Of a stretch of 64,000 nt of DNA, positions 1 through 12,680 are shown piece after piece (within the stretch, counting starts at the first letter, position 1; each line of letters begins with the position of its first letter). Under the pieces are notes generated by a model that did no database searches, was not told the origin of the DNA, and saw only the letters and a program-made list of their open reading frames with translations. Both the position numbers and the translations under genes were made by a program. Origin of the DNA: Blastocladiella emersonii ATCC 22665. Taxonomy: Eukaryota; Blastocladiomycota; Blastocladiomycetes; Blastocladiales; Blastocladiaceae. The stretch lies in the NCBI GenBank assembly GCA_025594325.1, contig JANHCV010000002.1, positions 2,108,001-2,172,000 on the forward strand, in the 5' to 3' direction.

Positions 1-3000
1 TGCGCACCGGCGTTCCGCGGGCGTGCTGCTGCTGCTGCTGCTGCGGCGGCGGTGGTGGTGGTGGAGGGGCAGGCGAGGACGGGGCCGGCAGCGGGATCGG
101 CGACCCGCGCAGCGCGGGCGTCGGCAGGGGCGGCGGGCGGCGCGGCGACGAGATCTCGACCCCTCCCGCGCCGCGGAACCCGCCGGGCGACGACTGGACC
201 CCGACGCCGCGGGCGGCCGCCGCGTTGCGGAACGCCGTGGCCGCGAGCGCGCGCGGGCCGGGCGACGAGACGAGCCCGAACGCGGGCTGCGGGAGCGGCG
301 GCAGCGGGAGCGGGGGCAGGGGCAGGGGCGGGAGCTGGCCCGCCGCACCACCGTTCTGCTGCTGGGTCATCTCGCTCGGCACGTCCGTGAACAGACTCTC
401 GGCGGCGAGCTGGATCGCGTTCCCCGGCGCGCTCGCGGGCGGCGACGAGGCCGAGGGCAGGAGCGCGGCCGACGACGAGAGGTACGGGTGGCCCTGGCCG
501 TGGGCGCCGCCGGTCGCGAGGAGCATGTCGGCGACGCTGGTATCGATGGCGCTGTGGAACCCGGTGAACCCGCGCAGGTGCGGCGGCGATTTCGCGGAAT
601 CGTGCCCGCTGGCCGCGCTCGTCAGCGCCGCCATCGTCACGGCGCTGTCGGTCGGGCGCGACGCAATGTCAAACGACTCGGGGATCTGGCTGTACGCGCC
701 GGTGCCGGGCCCGGCCCCGGCCCCGGCGCCGCGGTGGTACTGCGGGTCGTGGAGCGACGGCGGCGCGGGGAGCGTGAGCGGCGGCGCTGCGGACACAGCG
801 ACCGCGACCCCCGTACCCGCACCCGCGCCCGAGTCGTTGGGCAAAAAGTCGAACTCGAACTCGTCGTCGACGGGCGACACGAGCATCGGGCTGGTTTCCC
901 GGTCGAAGACGAGGGCCGACAGGTCGGCCGCCGCCGACGGCCGAACCGAGGGCGTCGGCGCGGTCCATGGCGTCGTCACACCGCTCGCCGCCGCCGCGGT
1001 CCACGACGGCGTCGCCGCAACACGGGGCGTCTCGCCCACGACCGACTGCGCGGGCGTGATCCCGCTCGCGTACATGTTCCACACGCCGCCCTCGGTGTCG
1101 GGCCACGCGTGCGCGACGGACTCGCGGCGGCTCGACGTGGTGCCGCTGGTCGAGGGGCGGGAGCGGGTGCGCGGTGCCGAGTCGCGCGCGGCTGCGGGCT
1201 GCGACTGGTACTGGTACGGCGTCGCGGCGGGGCGCGAGGAGGCGCCGCCGCCGGCAGCGGACAAGGGTGTCGGGATCGCGGACAAGCGGCGGCTCGGCGG
1301 CGGGCCCATGACGGGCGGCTGCGGCGGGCCGCGGCCAGGCGCGCTCCCCACGTTGTCCTCGTCGTCCTCGTCGCCGTAAATGTCCATGACCGACGACTCG
1401 GAATCGCCAAAGTCAAAGTCAGGCACCGCAGCGGCCGCGTGCGCGGCGGCGGCGGCAGCGTCGAACGAACCGACACGCCGGCGCTTGGCGACGAGCTCGT
1501 CCTCCTCCTCATCGTCGTCCTCCTCCTCGGTCTCGCTCCCGTCCGACCCGTCGGCAGCGGCAGCACGCGGCGCCGCGCGCCCGCGTGTGCGTTTCCGGTT
1601 CGCGGGCGTAGGCGACGCGGACCGGCGGTTATCGGCGGACGGGCGGGACCGGTGGATGGTGCTGGCGAGCGACTCGTCCTCGCTCGTGGACCCGAGGTCC
1701 GAGTCACCGGCGGCGGCGCCGGCCGCGCCGAACAGGTCGTCGTCGTCGGTGCCGCGGTGGTACACGGTGACGCCGGCAGCTGCCGCAGCACGTGGTGGTG
1801 GTAGTGGGCGGGAGACCGGGTCGACGACCATCTCGTCGGCATGGACGCCGCCATCCCCAATGATATCGATCTCGCTCGACGTCTCCGAGTTGAACGCGTC
1901 GACGTCGACAACGACGGGCCGCGGTGCGGACTGCGCCGCCGCCTGGACCGCGGGCCACGCCTTGGCGGACGCCGTCGGCGGCATCGGCGTGGCCGTGTGC
2001 ACGACGACGGGCGGGGCGAGCGGGTCGGACCCGAGGTCGGACGTGAGCGAGGACGTGGTGGACAGCGGCGCCGGCGGAAGCGCGGGCGGCTGCATCTCGG
2101 GTGGCGGGGGCGGCGGCGGCGAGAAGAGCGGCTCTGCGGCGCCGACGGGCGAGTCGATCCCGCCACCACCGAGACCCAGGCCCATGTCGGTGGAGCTCGA
2201 GTCGACGTTGAACATGGGGCTGCGGACGGCCATGGTGGTATTGCTGCGGGTGCGCGGGAGCCCGCCGGTCGCAACGCGCGGGGACGGCGAGTGCGCCGTC
2301 GCGGCGGTCCGCGTATCCTCGACAGCGGGCGCAGCGACGGGCGGTGGTGGCGGCGGTCCCGCGGCAAGACTCGGGTTGACGAGTTTCCGCTGCACGGCGC
2401 CGGCCTCGCTGGCGTTACGCGCGGCGAGAGCCGCCGGGTGGCTCGGCGGTCGCGCGTACTGCGCAGCGTACTTGTCGAGGCTGCGCCACGTGTCGGGGTC
2501 GAGGACGCGGCTGCGGTGGAGCGCGGAGGCGAGGTGGTCGGTGAGGGTATCGAACTTGGCGCGGCACTGCTCGCAGTACCCGGGCCGCGCGGGGATGAGG
2601 GCGCGGAGGGACTCGACGAGGTCCGGGTCGTCCGCGATCTGGGCGAGATCTTCAAGAAACTCGGCGTGGTCCTCCTTGGGCTGCGGCAAGAACGCGGGCG
2701 GCGGGCCGAGCGCCGCGGGCAGGTGTGCGAGGGACGCGGACCGGTCGGGCGCGCGCTCGATGGCGAGCGGGCCGTGCTCGGACGCGAGGAACGGCGACGC
2801 GTTCGGGTCCGTGTGCACGTACAGGTGCGGCAGCACGCTCGCGTCCGTGTACTCTTGCACGATGGGCGGCCGGTAGTGCGCCTGGCCGTCGAGCAGGACA
2901 AAGTACGGCGACACGAGACGGCGGATGTTCACGCCCTCGATGGCGCCGCCGGCACTTGCGCTGCTGCTGCCGCCGCCGCGGCCCGTCGTGGTGTCGACGC

Positions 3001-4080
3001 GGCTCGCCTTGCGGAGGCGCGCGACGGCCTGCGCGCGGTTCGACTCGGCCGAAGCGTCGCGGCTGCCGTGCAGGTCGAGGACCGACGACAGGCCCGAGGT
3101 GCGGCGGCTGTTGGTGTTGTTGTTGGAGGCGGCGGGGCACCGCAGGCGGATCTCCTTGCGGAGCGCTACGCGGGCGTCGGGGTGGGTGAGACGGGTCGGG
3201 AAGGGGCGACGAGTAGACGCGTGCGCGTACCCGAGACGCTCCAAATGTCCATGCTCTCCTTGACAGCCGTGTGGAGGACATTCGAGGACTGCGGTTTGGG
3301 TGCGGTCTGGTACAAGCGGGGGTCAGTATTGGCGCGAACCGAGGCCGATCGCAGAGCGAGCGCACCAGAGCAGCGCGCGGTGTTGGCTGGCTAGATGGCG
3401 GCGGGGGACACACAGGTGAGTCGAGATCAGCGCCGCGATCACACACACACGGAACCGTACCGGAGGAGGGCCGAGGCCGAGGCGGACTTGGCGCCCGTGG
3501 ACAGGATGGAGGCGAGGTTGGCCTTGACGGCGTCGTCGACGATGACGTGGGTCACGTCCTTGGAGAAGAAGACGAGGACCGACTAGACGGGGGCGCCGGG
3601 TCAGCCGTCTCGTCTCCGGCGCATGAGCGCGCGAGAGCGTACCCCGCCGGCGGACTGGATCAGGTGCGTGAGCTCGTCAGTCTCGGTCTTGGCGAGCGAG
3701 TCGACGGCGTTGAAGAAGAAGAGCTTGCCGCGGAACGCGTGGCTCGCCGGGCCGGCGCCAGCGCCCGACCCCGCCGACGCGTAGGCGGACGCCGCGGACC
3801 CGGGGCGGCGCGACGTGGTGCTGCTGAGGGCGGCGAGGCCGCTCGGCGTGGTAAAGGACGACGACAGCGAGCGCGCGGACCCCTTCGCGGCCGCGGACCC
3901 GGACCCGGCGCCATTCGCGCTCGCCGTGGCGGCGGGCGAGTTGGTGAGGTCGGCGAGCCCCGTGCGGTGCAGGCCGAGCGCGCGGCGGGCGTCGAGCGAC
4001 GACGGCGGCGCGTGGTGGTGGGGCGCGGCCGAGCCCGGCGGGGCGCCGAAGAGCGATGGCGGGCGGGCGCGCGAGTGCAT
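1..4080 (-). CDS. DBF4: DBF4-like regulatory subunit of Cdc7 kinase (3' end outside window)
   Basis: Regulatory subunit that activates and targets Cdc7 kinase to phosphorylate MCM at replication origins, in the nucleus. Start ATG at 4080. Exons inferred: 4080-3643, 3582-3451, 3390-3231 and 3165 to beyond position 1. Exons 1-2 carry a BRCT-like motif N (GKLFFFNAVDS, then SKDVTHVIVDDAVK). Motif M follows near 2860-2930 (RRLVSPYFVLLDG). A DBF4-type zinc finger lies near 2500-2585 (GYCEQCRAKF, then DHLASALH, a CxxC plus His pair). The rest is a long low-complexity region with acidic, Ser, Pro and Gln runs, including a nuclear-localisation-like KRRR near 1480. At least about 1,298 residues are visible, longer than typical DBF4 (about 700). 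No stop occurs in this frame from 3165 down to position 1. The domain order N-M-C makes the assignment strong; length and C-terminus are unknown. Confidence 0.88.
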
Positions 4081-4881
4081 GGCGGTGTCGGCGGGCGCGT
4101 CGCGGTTGCGCGGGCGGTGGGATGGTGATGGTGATGACGCGGTTGATGAGCGAGCGGTGGCGGCAGCGGCAGCGTGGTGATGGCGGGAATGATGGCGATC
4201 AGGAGGGCGAGGGTCGAGGCAGCAGCGTCGCGGCGGGAGCGGCAGTCGCTCGTCGCATCGGCGGCGGTGCGCGGGAGGAGGAGCGGGGTGCGGCGCGGCG
4301 CGGGATCAGCGGAGAGAGGAGATGCGGGCGGGTCCGAGGGGCGCGTGCGGGCACGGGCACGGGCACGGGCACGGGAGGGGAGGTCAGATGGAGGGGACGC
4401 GCGCGAGCCGGCCGAGTTCACACGGTCGAGTTGAGGTGGGAGACAGCCACCGCTGCTAATGTCGCGGGCGGATTTTCAGGTCGCTCTCGTCAACGAGCTC
4501 GGTGCCACGGGAGGGTATATGCAGCGTGGAGCCGGGTTCGACAAAGGCGGGATGGAGCGAGGCCGAGTGCGTGTGCGGCGAGCGAGCGTGACAAGGTCGC
4601 TCGACCGAGGTGAAAGCGTTGCCCGAGGTTAGGCGAGAGGCGCGGGCAGAGTCGATGCGTAGCAAATCAGGGGGGACCGGTTGCGCGCAGTTGCGTGTGG
4701 TCACGGCGACTCGCGGACATGCTGCGTGCGGCAGCAGCAGCACGAGCGGCCGCGCGGGCAGGCAGGTTGGGAGTCAGGGGGGTCTCGAGAATAGCGTCAC
4801 GTGCGGCGCCATCATGATGCAACGCAACGCGTTTGCAGGTGCGGGACGAAGAAGATGATATATACAGGATGCGGCGGGGCC
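4081..4881. other. Intergenic region upstream of DBF4
   Basis: About 800 bases between the DBF4 start and the dynein light chain stop. It contains a GGGCAC hexamer run and GC-rich low-complexity sequence, probably the DBF4 promoter and leader plus the 3' flank of the neighbour. I see no credible gene. Confidence 0.5.
4349..4376. repeat. GGGCAC hexanucleotide tandem repeat
   Basis: Four to five consecutive GGGCAC units lie upstream of the DBF4 start. A related GGGGAC repeat occurs inside the EAF7 coding region near 29004 and in the Pro-rich gene near 33300. Confidence 0.75.
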
Positions 4882-5467
4882 TCAGATGGACACGCCAAAC
4901 ACGTTGACGATGACATACATGGTCTTGGACTCGAACTTGTACGTCGCGGACCCGTCGCTCTGCACGTCCCAGTAGCACGAGTTGGCACAGTGGAGCCCGG
5001 CGCCGTTCTTTTGCATGATGAGGCACGTCGCTACACGCGGGTTCATGGGTGGGGTCAGTTTCGTGGTCACGGGATATCGCGTCGCGTCGATGAGGGGAGG
5101 AGGGGTCGGTGCGCGCGCGCGATTGGTTCCACCGCGAGGGGACCACTCGGTCGACGCGGGACCCCTCATCGAGGGATCTCAAACGAACGAACGTACTAAT
5201 GTACTTGTAGGGCTTGTTGAGGCCCGACAGCTTCTTGAGGCACTGCTCGACAATGTTGGTGTTCCACTGGCCCACCTTTTGGTGGTGGTACGGGTTGTTC
5301 TGCACCGTCGACTCGATCGTCTCCTTGATGATGGCCGTCACCTCGTCCGTCACAAACGCTTTCTACACACGCGCGCGAAGAGGGGTGGCGGGCGTGAGCC
5401 CTCCTGGTCTCATGCAACTCCCGCAAGACGAGACACTCACGTCGGCGGGATCGCGAAACTCCTCCAT
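4882..5467 (-). CDS. DYNLT1: Dynein light chain, Tctex type
   Basis: Tctex-type light chain of cytoplasmic or axonemal dynein; it dimerises and binds the dynein intermediate chain. Three exons: 5467-5441 (MEEFRDPAD), 5362-5197 and 5030-4882. Splicing gives 113 residues, the same size as the animal protein. The C-terminal half is highly conserved: [12 protein letters not shown], then SCYWD, then [14 protein letters not shown]. The middle exon carries the family pattern KPYKYI just before the second intron. Donors are GTGAGT and GTACGT and both acceptors end GTGTAG. The start is set by the short first exon, which joins in frame to KAFVTDEV. It is divergent from talin, with 416 bases between the two starts. 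Assignment is secure; whether it serves flagellar or cytoplasmic dynein cannot be told from sequence alone. Confidence 0.93.
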
Positions 5468-5883
5468 GGTGCTGGTTCTCGGGGTTGGTGCGTTGCGTTG
5501 CAGGGAGTGCGCTGCGGCGATGGCTGGCGCGCTTTTGAGGGAGGCGAGAGCGAGAGACGCGTTCGAGGCCACGAACGAAGAGGCGCGCGGCGCTCAGAAA
5601 CCGCGCCCACGTGCGCTGGTTCTGCTCGGTTTCGCGGGTCGGCTGCGACGCCACCCTGAGCGGGAGCGCGTCTCCCGTTGGCCGCCGCGCTCCGCCACAC
5701 TTGGTCGCCGCCACCGCGGGGCCCGCCCTCAACTGCTCTCGCTCGCTCTCTCCACTGTCGCGCCCGCATCTGCAACGCATCGCAACGAATCATCGCATCT
5801 ACACTTGCTGCACTTTTATCTCCACGCATCGACGACTAGAACCAGGGAACCGGCCCCGCGCGCCACCATCACCGTGTACCACC
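5468..5883. promoter_or_regulatory. Shared divergent promoter, dynein light chain and talin
   Basis: The 416 bases between the two divergent start codons must hold both promoters. A partial copy of the dispersed motif (GAGACGCGTTCG) occurs near 5553-5565. No TATA box is evident. Confidence 0.5.
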
Positions 5884-8800
5884 ATGGCGACGCTCTCCAT
5901 CAAGGTCCACCTCTGCTCGCAGCAGACGGTCAAGACCATCCAAGTACGTCGCTGCTCCCCCAAAACTGGATCGCGCTCTCGAACACGTACCAACCTCCCC
6001 CGAAAACAGTTTAGCGCCGCCGCGACCGTGCACGAGGCGTGCGGCGAGATCCGGGCCAAGCTGGGCGACGCCGTGGGCGGCGACGACCACGCGCTCTTCT
6101 GGCCCGCGCACGCGAAATGGCTGGTCCCGACCAAATCGCTCGCCTTCTACGAGATCGCCTCGGGCGACACGCTCGAGTTCAAGAAGAAGCACCGCATGCT
6201 GCGCGTGCGCCTGCTCGACGAGACCGTCAAGACCGTCCTCATCGACGACTCACTGCCCGTCCTGCTCCTCGTCCAGTCCGTGTGCGGCAAGATCGGCATC
6301 GCCAACCCCGAAGAGTACTCGTTCGCCCTCGACGCATCACTCGACGTCCTCGGCCGACCCGGCACCGTGTCGCGCGACCACGGCAGGAAGCGCGCGTCGC
6401 TCGAGAGCGCTGATCATGGTTCGTTGCTCGTTCCTCGCACTGCTCGCACACCGCTCACTCACAAACCCCCCATCGAACAGTCAACTGGCTCAACCCAGAA
6501 AAGTCGCTCCCCGAGCAGGGCGTCGACGAGACGGCGACGCTGCTGCTCAAGAAAAAGTTTTTCTACTCGGACCAGTCCATCGACCGCAACGACCCGATCC
6601 AGCTGCACCTCGTCTACCAGCAGTCGCGCGACGGCATCGTGTCGGGCAAGCACCCGTGCACGCTCGACGAGGCCGTGCAGTTTGCCGCGCTCCAGGCCCA
6701 GATCGTGCACGGCAACTACGACGAGGCCAAGCACAAGGTCGGCTTCCTCAACCTGCGCGAGTGCTTGCCCGAAGAGTACCGCAAGACCAAGGACGTCGAG
6801 CGCCGCATCTTCAACGAGCACCGCAAGCTCGCCGGCATGCCCGAGCTCACCGTCAAGCACCGCTACGTGCAGCTGTGCCGCTCGCTCAAGACCTACGGCG
6901 TCACCTTCTTCCTCGTCAAGGAAAAGGACGCCAAGCGCGGCAAGATGGTCGCCCGCCTCATCGGTATCACCAAGGACTCGATCCTGCGCTGCGACGCCGA
7001 GTCCAAGGAGGTCCTGCAGACGTGGCCGCTCACGTCCCTGCGCCGGTGGGCCGCCTCGCCCTCGGCCTTCACCATGGATTTCGGCGACTACCAGGACGCC
7101 TTCTACTCGGTCCAGACCACGCAGGGCGAGCAAATGTCGCAGCTGATCGCCGGGTACATTGACATCATCATCAAGCGCAAAAAGGAGGCCGACCGCGTCA
7201 TCAACACGGGCACCGAGGAGGTGATCACCACCGAGGAGGTCCTGCGCCCCGCCCGCGCCCAGGCCATCGCCATCAAGCCCGCCCAGCTCAACACGGCCCA
7301 GGAAATCGCCCTCTCGCAGCAGGGCGAGCTCGCCGCCGAGGGCGCCGCCGGGTCCGTCGCCGTCCACCGCGCCACCTCGCCCATGGCGCAGCAGGCCAGT
7401 GTCTCGGTCATCGCCCCCGTCACCGCCAACGTGCACAACCCGCCCCCGCCGCCCGTCGATCCCGCGAAACACGCCGTCATCACGCGCGTCCAGGCCGGGC
7501 TCGCCGCGGCCACCGCGCTGACCGCCGACATGACCGTCGTCCAGGCCATGCCCCTCTCCCTCCCAACCACCCACCCGGCGCCCGAGCTGACCGCGCAGAC
7601 CCTGTTCGCGCAGACCACGGCACTCGCGCACCTGGCCTCGCACCTCGCCGCGACCACGGCGCTCGTCCAGGCCACGCTCGCCGGCGACGCCCCCGCCATG
7701 GCGCACCAGGTCGCGGCGCTCACGTCGAACCTCGCGTTCCTCGGGTCGGTCGCGAAATCGCTGCACTCGGCGGGCCGCGGCGACGGCGCCCTGCCCGAGA
7801 CCGCGCGCGAGCTCGCCACCGCCACCGCGAAACTCCTCGCGGCGGTCCAGGACGGCGTCACGGTCGCGGTCCACCGCGAGACGCTCCTCGCGTCGGCGCA
7901 GAACGTGACCAACGCCGCGGGAAGCATCCTCGCCAAGTTTTCGTTCCCCGCGCCCGCGTACGCGCCCGCGACGCAGCGTCGCGTCATGGACGCCGCCAAG
8001 GCGGTCTCGGTCGCGACCCAGGAGCTCGTCAACAAGGCGAAGCGCGTTGCGGGCGAAATGGGCAGCAAGGACGACCAGATGCGCCTCATCGAGCAGGTCA
8101 AGGCGTCCGCCGGCCACGCGTCCACCGTCGCGGTTACTGCCGCGATCGTCGCCCCGCTCGCCGCATCGTCGCTGTGCTGGGTCCAGCTCCAGGAGTCGGC
8201 GGGGAGAATGCGCGGGAGTGTTGACGCCATGGTCTCGCACTCCCAGGTCGCCGTGCCCGCGAGCCCGAACCTCGCGCCGCTCGTCGCGTCCGCCGGCGCC
8301 GTCGTGGCTGCGCTCGAGGCCCTCATCACGTGCGCCCGCACCGCGGGCAGTCTCCCCGCAGTCCCAGGCTCGCCCGCCGCCGATGACGCCAACGGCGGCG
8401 CGCCGTCCGCCGAAACCATGGCCGCGCAGTCGGACCGCGTGCGCGCGGGCTGCGCCGCCGTGACCGCCGCGATCGGCAACCCGGCCGCAATCGTCGCCGC
8501 CGTCAAGTCCCTGACCATGTCGAGCACCGAGCTCGTGACGCTGCTCAAGCGGCAGCACGCGGCCACGCCGGCCGCCGCCCCCGGCACGCCGTCGGCGCTG
8601 CTCGACGCCGCCAAGGCCCTCGCCGAGGCCACGACCCGCATGGTGACCGCCGCCAAGGAGTCAGCGCGCGACCCCGCCGAGCCCGGGAAACAGGCCAGCC
8701 TGCTGTCCGCCGTCGACGCGATCCTCGGCGCGACCGACGCGATCGCGTCCGCGCAGGCGTCCGCCGCCGCGGTCCCGACCCTGACCGCCGCCGCGCACAG

Positions 8801-11800
8801 CCTCACGATCTCCGGGCTCGTCCTCGCGTGCGACCCCGCCGTCATCGGCGCGCCGACCCTCGCGCCGCTCGCGAAACGCGTGCTCGAGGCCGCGCGGAAC
8901 CATACGGTTTCCCATACTACGGGCGCCGCGCCGCTCGTCAAGTCCGCCCGCGGGCTCGCCGACGCGGTCCAGGCGCTCCTCAAGGCCGCCGCGGGGGTGC
9001 CCGAGGCCGCGGCCGCCCCCGCGTCGCAGGTGTGCGCGCGCGACGTGTTTGAGGTCCAGGGCGCCGTCACCGCGGCGGCCGTGGTTGCCAACACGGCCGA
9101 GGTCGCGGCCGTCGTCCAGGGGCTCACGACGCTCCGCCACACGTCGGCGTCGGCGCCTGCGGTCGCGGCAGCGGCGCCGCTCGATCTCGCGGCTGTCAAG
9201 GCCGCGTGCAAGGATCTGGGCACGGCGCTCGCGTCGCTCGTTGGCAGCGCGACCCAGGGCAAGGATTTGGGCGAGACCGCGCCCGCTGTGCACCGCGCCG
9301 CGCAGGCGGTTGTCGCTGCGACCGCCGCGATCCCTGCCGAGGCCGTCGAGCGCGCGCTCGTCGCGGCCGTCCTCGACAAGTCCCTCGCGCTCGTCCACGG
9401 CGTCCAGTCGGCGCCCCGCGACAAGGCCTTGCTCGCCGACGCCGTCAAGTCGCTCAACGGCAGCGTCGTCAAGCTGCTCGAGGGCGCGGCGACCGTCGCC
9501 GCGGCACCGCCACCGCCCCCGCCCGTCCCGTCGCCCGTCCACTCCGCGGTTTCGGCCACGTCGTCCTCGACGGCGGCGGCAGTGCCCGCGGGCATGGATA
9601 CCCGCGAGGTGGTCGTCGGCGCGTCGTCGGCCATGGTCCAGGCCATCTCGCAGCTCGTGACCGCCAAGGCGGTTCCTGGCGGCGACCTGAAGCGCGCGGC
9701 CGTCGACCTCGAGGGCGCGTTCCGCAAGCTCGTGGTCGCGTCCAAGGCCGTCATGACCACGGCGCCCGATGCCAGCGCCAAGGCCGAGATCCTGGAGCTC
9801 GTCCAGGCGGCCTCCGCGCAGTGTGTCGAGCTCATCAACGTCGGCAACGCGAGTACCGCGACGTCCGCCGCCCCCGGCCACCGCGAGGCGCTCGGTAACG
9901 CGGCGGCCTCGCTCGGCGCCAGCGTCAACCGGCTGCTCGAAAAGTGCGCCGTCGTCGGTAACCTCAGCGACGTCGAGGTCATCCGCGCGATGCAGGCGCT
10001 CGAGATGGCGGCCACCCGGCTCGCGTCGCCCGCGCTCCCGACCAAGCTCGGGGACCTCACCTTCTCCGAGTGCCTCGGCAAGGTCGTCGACGACTCGCGC
10101 CAGGTCGCGCAGATCATGTCCGCGGCCGTCAAGGCACCCGTCGACGCTGCGCCCGAGCCCGCGTCGCTCGCGGCCCTGTGCCACATTGTCGCCTCGATCG
10201 CGGACACGGCCATGTTCGCCGCCGCGCTCCTCTCGCCGCTCCCCATTGGTACCCTCCAGCCGCTCATCACGGACCTCACGCGCGAGCTGCACGTCCTCGA
10301 GTCCGCGGCCACGCAGCAGGCGGTCCTCGATGCCGCCGCGGGGGTCGCGGCCGCGACCAACGCGGTCTGCGGCCTCCTGCGCACCCGCGCCGCGCTCGTC
10401 GCGGACGCCAACGACGAGCTCGAGCACAAGCACCTCGTCGAGCTCGCCACCTCGCTCGCGTCCGCGTCGCAGCACCTGATCCACACCGTGAAGCCCCTCG
10501 CCGTCGACCCCGCGAGCGCACCCGCCCGCGCCGCCGTCGCCGAAAAGATCCCGCCCGTCCGCGCCGCCGCCGACGCCGTGTACGCGCACAGCACCGCGGG
10601 CGCGGGCGCCATCCGCGCCGGCGCGCGGAATGTGGTCGATGCGGGACGTCACGTCCTCGGCGCCGCGCACCCCGGCGCAACCGCGCGCCGCGCCATGATG
10701 GGCCACGGCGCGTCACTCGGACATCACCTGTCGTCGCTCGTCACCACGCTCCGCGACGCGGCACCCGGACAGCGCGAGCTCGTCACGGCGCTCGACTGCG
10801 TGCGCGCCGCGGTCGCGGATCTCGACGAGGCCCTCCTCGCGAGCGCCGTCGAAGGGCCCCGCGTCGCGCTCGTCCACGACGACCACGCGGTGGTCGCCGC
10901 GCGGCACCTCGCTGCCGTCCTCGCACCCTGGCTCCCGCCCAACCCGCCGGCCGCGCTCGAGCGCGACCCCGCGCGGCCCGCCGTCGTCGCGGGCGCGTTC
11001 GCCGCGCTCGCGGCGGCGGTCACCGATACCGCGGTGTTCGACGCCGTCAAGGCGTCCGGCGAGTCCCTCCTCGTGGCGCTCGAGGCGCTCAAGTTCGGCC
11101 GTCCCGTCGACGCGGCGCCCGCGGCCGACGCCGCCGCGGATGTCGCGGCCGCGCTCGACCTGCGCAACCAGCTGCACACGGCCGCCACGACGAGTTCTGG
11201 GGTTGTTGTTGAGGGGGTGGAGAACCCGCTCGACGCGGTCCAGGCCGCCGCGCGCGACCTCGTCGGGCAGCTCGCCAAGCTCAAGTCGCGGTCCGCGCTG
11301 CGTGTCTCGGGCGCGACGCCCGCGCTCGTCGCGCATTTTACGAAGCTTGCGACCGCGGCGCGCGCGGCGGAGGCGCATGCCGCGGACGTTGTCGTGCGTG
11401 ACCGCCTTCGCGGGGCCGTCGCGCGTGTCGCGACGGCGGTCGTCGGGGTGGTGCTCAACCGCGTCGCGGTCTCGGCGCTGTCGACCGCGATCCAGGGGCT
11501 CGTCGCGGGTGTCCAGGAGACGGTCCGCGCGGGGACTCAGTGTGTGGCCGCCGCCGCCGCGATCGAGGAGTCGCTTGTCCCGCTGCTCGCCGTTTCGGGC
11601 GACGAGGGCGAGGAGACGGCAGTGGTGCCCGGCGCGCTGCAGATGCGGTGCAACCAGGTGCTCGAATCGCTGCACGCGCTCGTCGGCGCGACCGAGAGCG
11701 GCATGGACAGCGTCGTGGGCGATGCCGCCGAGGCGTCGATCGGCCTGCTGCGCGCTGTCGTTGTCGAGGCGCGCCGCGGCGGTGATGAAGAGCGCACGCG

Positions 11801-12680
11801 GACCCTCGAGAGCGTGCTCGTCGCGTGGCGCGACCTCGTATCGACGGCCGGCCGCGCCGTCACCCGCGGCCCGGGCGACCCGCTCATGGACTCAGTGCAC
11901 CTCCTCGCCAACCAGATCAACAAGCTCGTCCTGTCGCTCACGGCCAACCACGCGCAGGACGAGTTCAACAAGATCTCGAGCTCCATCGAGGCGGCGCTCC
12001 GCATGCTCCCGACCGCGCAGGCCGCGTCCGAGCTCGCCGCGTCTCCGACATCGGCGGCGCCCGCCGAGGCCGAGCGCATCGTCACGGGCACCAAGGCGGT
12101 CGCCGCGACCACGTTTGACATGATCAAGGCCGCCGCCGTGTGCCAGCGCGAACTGTCCTCCGCGTCCCCCTCCACCCCGACCTCCGCCATGTACATGGAC
12201 GACGGGACGTGGTCCGAGGGCCTGGTCTCGGCGTCGCGCAACGTCGCGGGCGCCATGCAGGACCTGATCGCGTGCGCGGTCGCGGCGTCGCCGTCTGACG
12301 AAGCGGCGATCCCGCGCGAGCGCGTCGTCGCGTGTGCGCGCGCCGTCGCTTCCGCCACGGTCCAGGTCGTCGCTGCCGCCAGCGCCAAGGCGCCCGCGCA
12401 CTCGCCCGCGTTCGCCCGGCTCAAGACCAACGCCAAGGCCGTCGTCGCCGCCGCGGAGAGCATGGTCGCGCGGATCAAGGCCACGGCCGAGGTCGACGCT
12501 GCGATCGGCGAGGACTTGCTCGCCCTCAAGCCCGCGACGCAGACCGCGGCCCGGCTTCAGCTGCTCGAGGCCCAGACGAACGTGCTCGCCATGGAGAAGG
12601 AGCTCGAGCGCGCGCGTGCGCGGTTGACCGAGGTCAAGAAGGCGCGGTACTCGGCGTCGACCGGCGAGCAGGCGCCGTGA
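5884..12680 (+). CDS. TLN: Talin (FERM domain, helical rod, I/LWEQ C-terminus)
   Basis: Cytoskeletal adaptor that links membrane receptors to actin. Three exons: 5884-5943, 6010-6418 and 6481-12680, giving 2222 residues (animal talins about 2,500). The N-terminal FERM domain (to about residue 400) is very talin-like: GVDETATLLLKKKFFYSDQS in F1/F2, FLVKEKDAKRGK and LIGITKDSILR in F3, then RRWAASPSAFTMDFGDYQ and QLIAGYIDIIIK. A long Ala-rich helical rod follows. The C-terminus has the I/LWEQ actin-binding pattern and ends in a predicted coiled coil (NVLAMEKELERARARLTEVK). The start follows CACC and gives MATLSIKVHL, matching talin N-termini. Intron 1 is 66 nt with no stop and in frame, so an intron-retained product would remain open. 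No integrin gene is present in the window. Assignment is secure. Confidence 0.96.

Noticed and set aside
1380-2876. 498-codon plus-strand ORF and its neighbours at 23-1804 and 1841-3394
   Set aside because: They are antisense to DBF4. The minus frame carries the BRCT-like, motif M and zinc-finger signatures, while the plus frames show only Ser/Arg/Gly low complexity.
7103-10612. 1169-codon minus-strand ORF and 8661-10706 minus ORF
   Set aside because: Shadows of the Ala-rich talin rod; no family features, and the plus frame is clearly talin.
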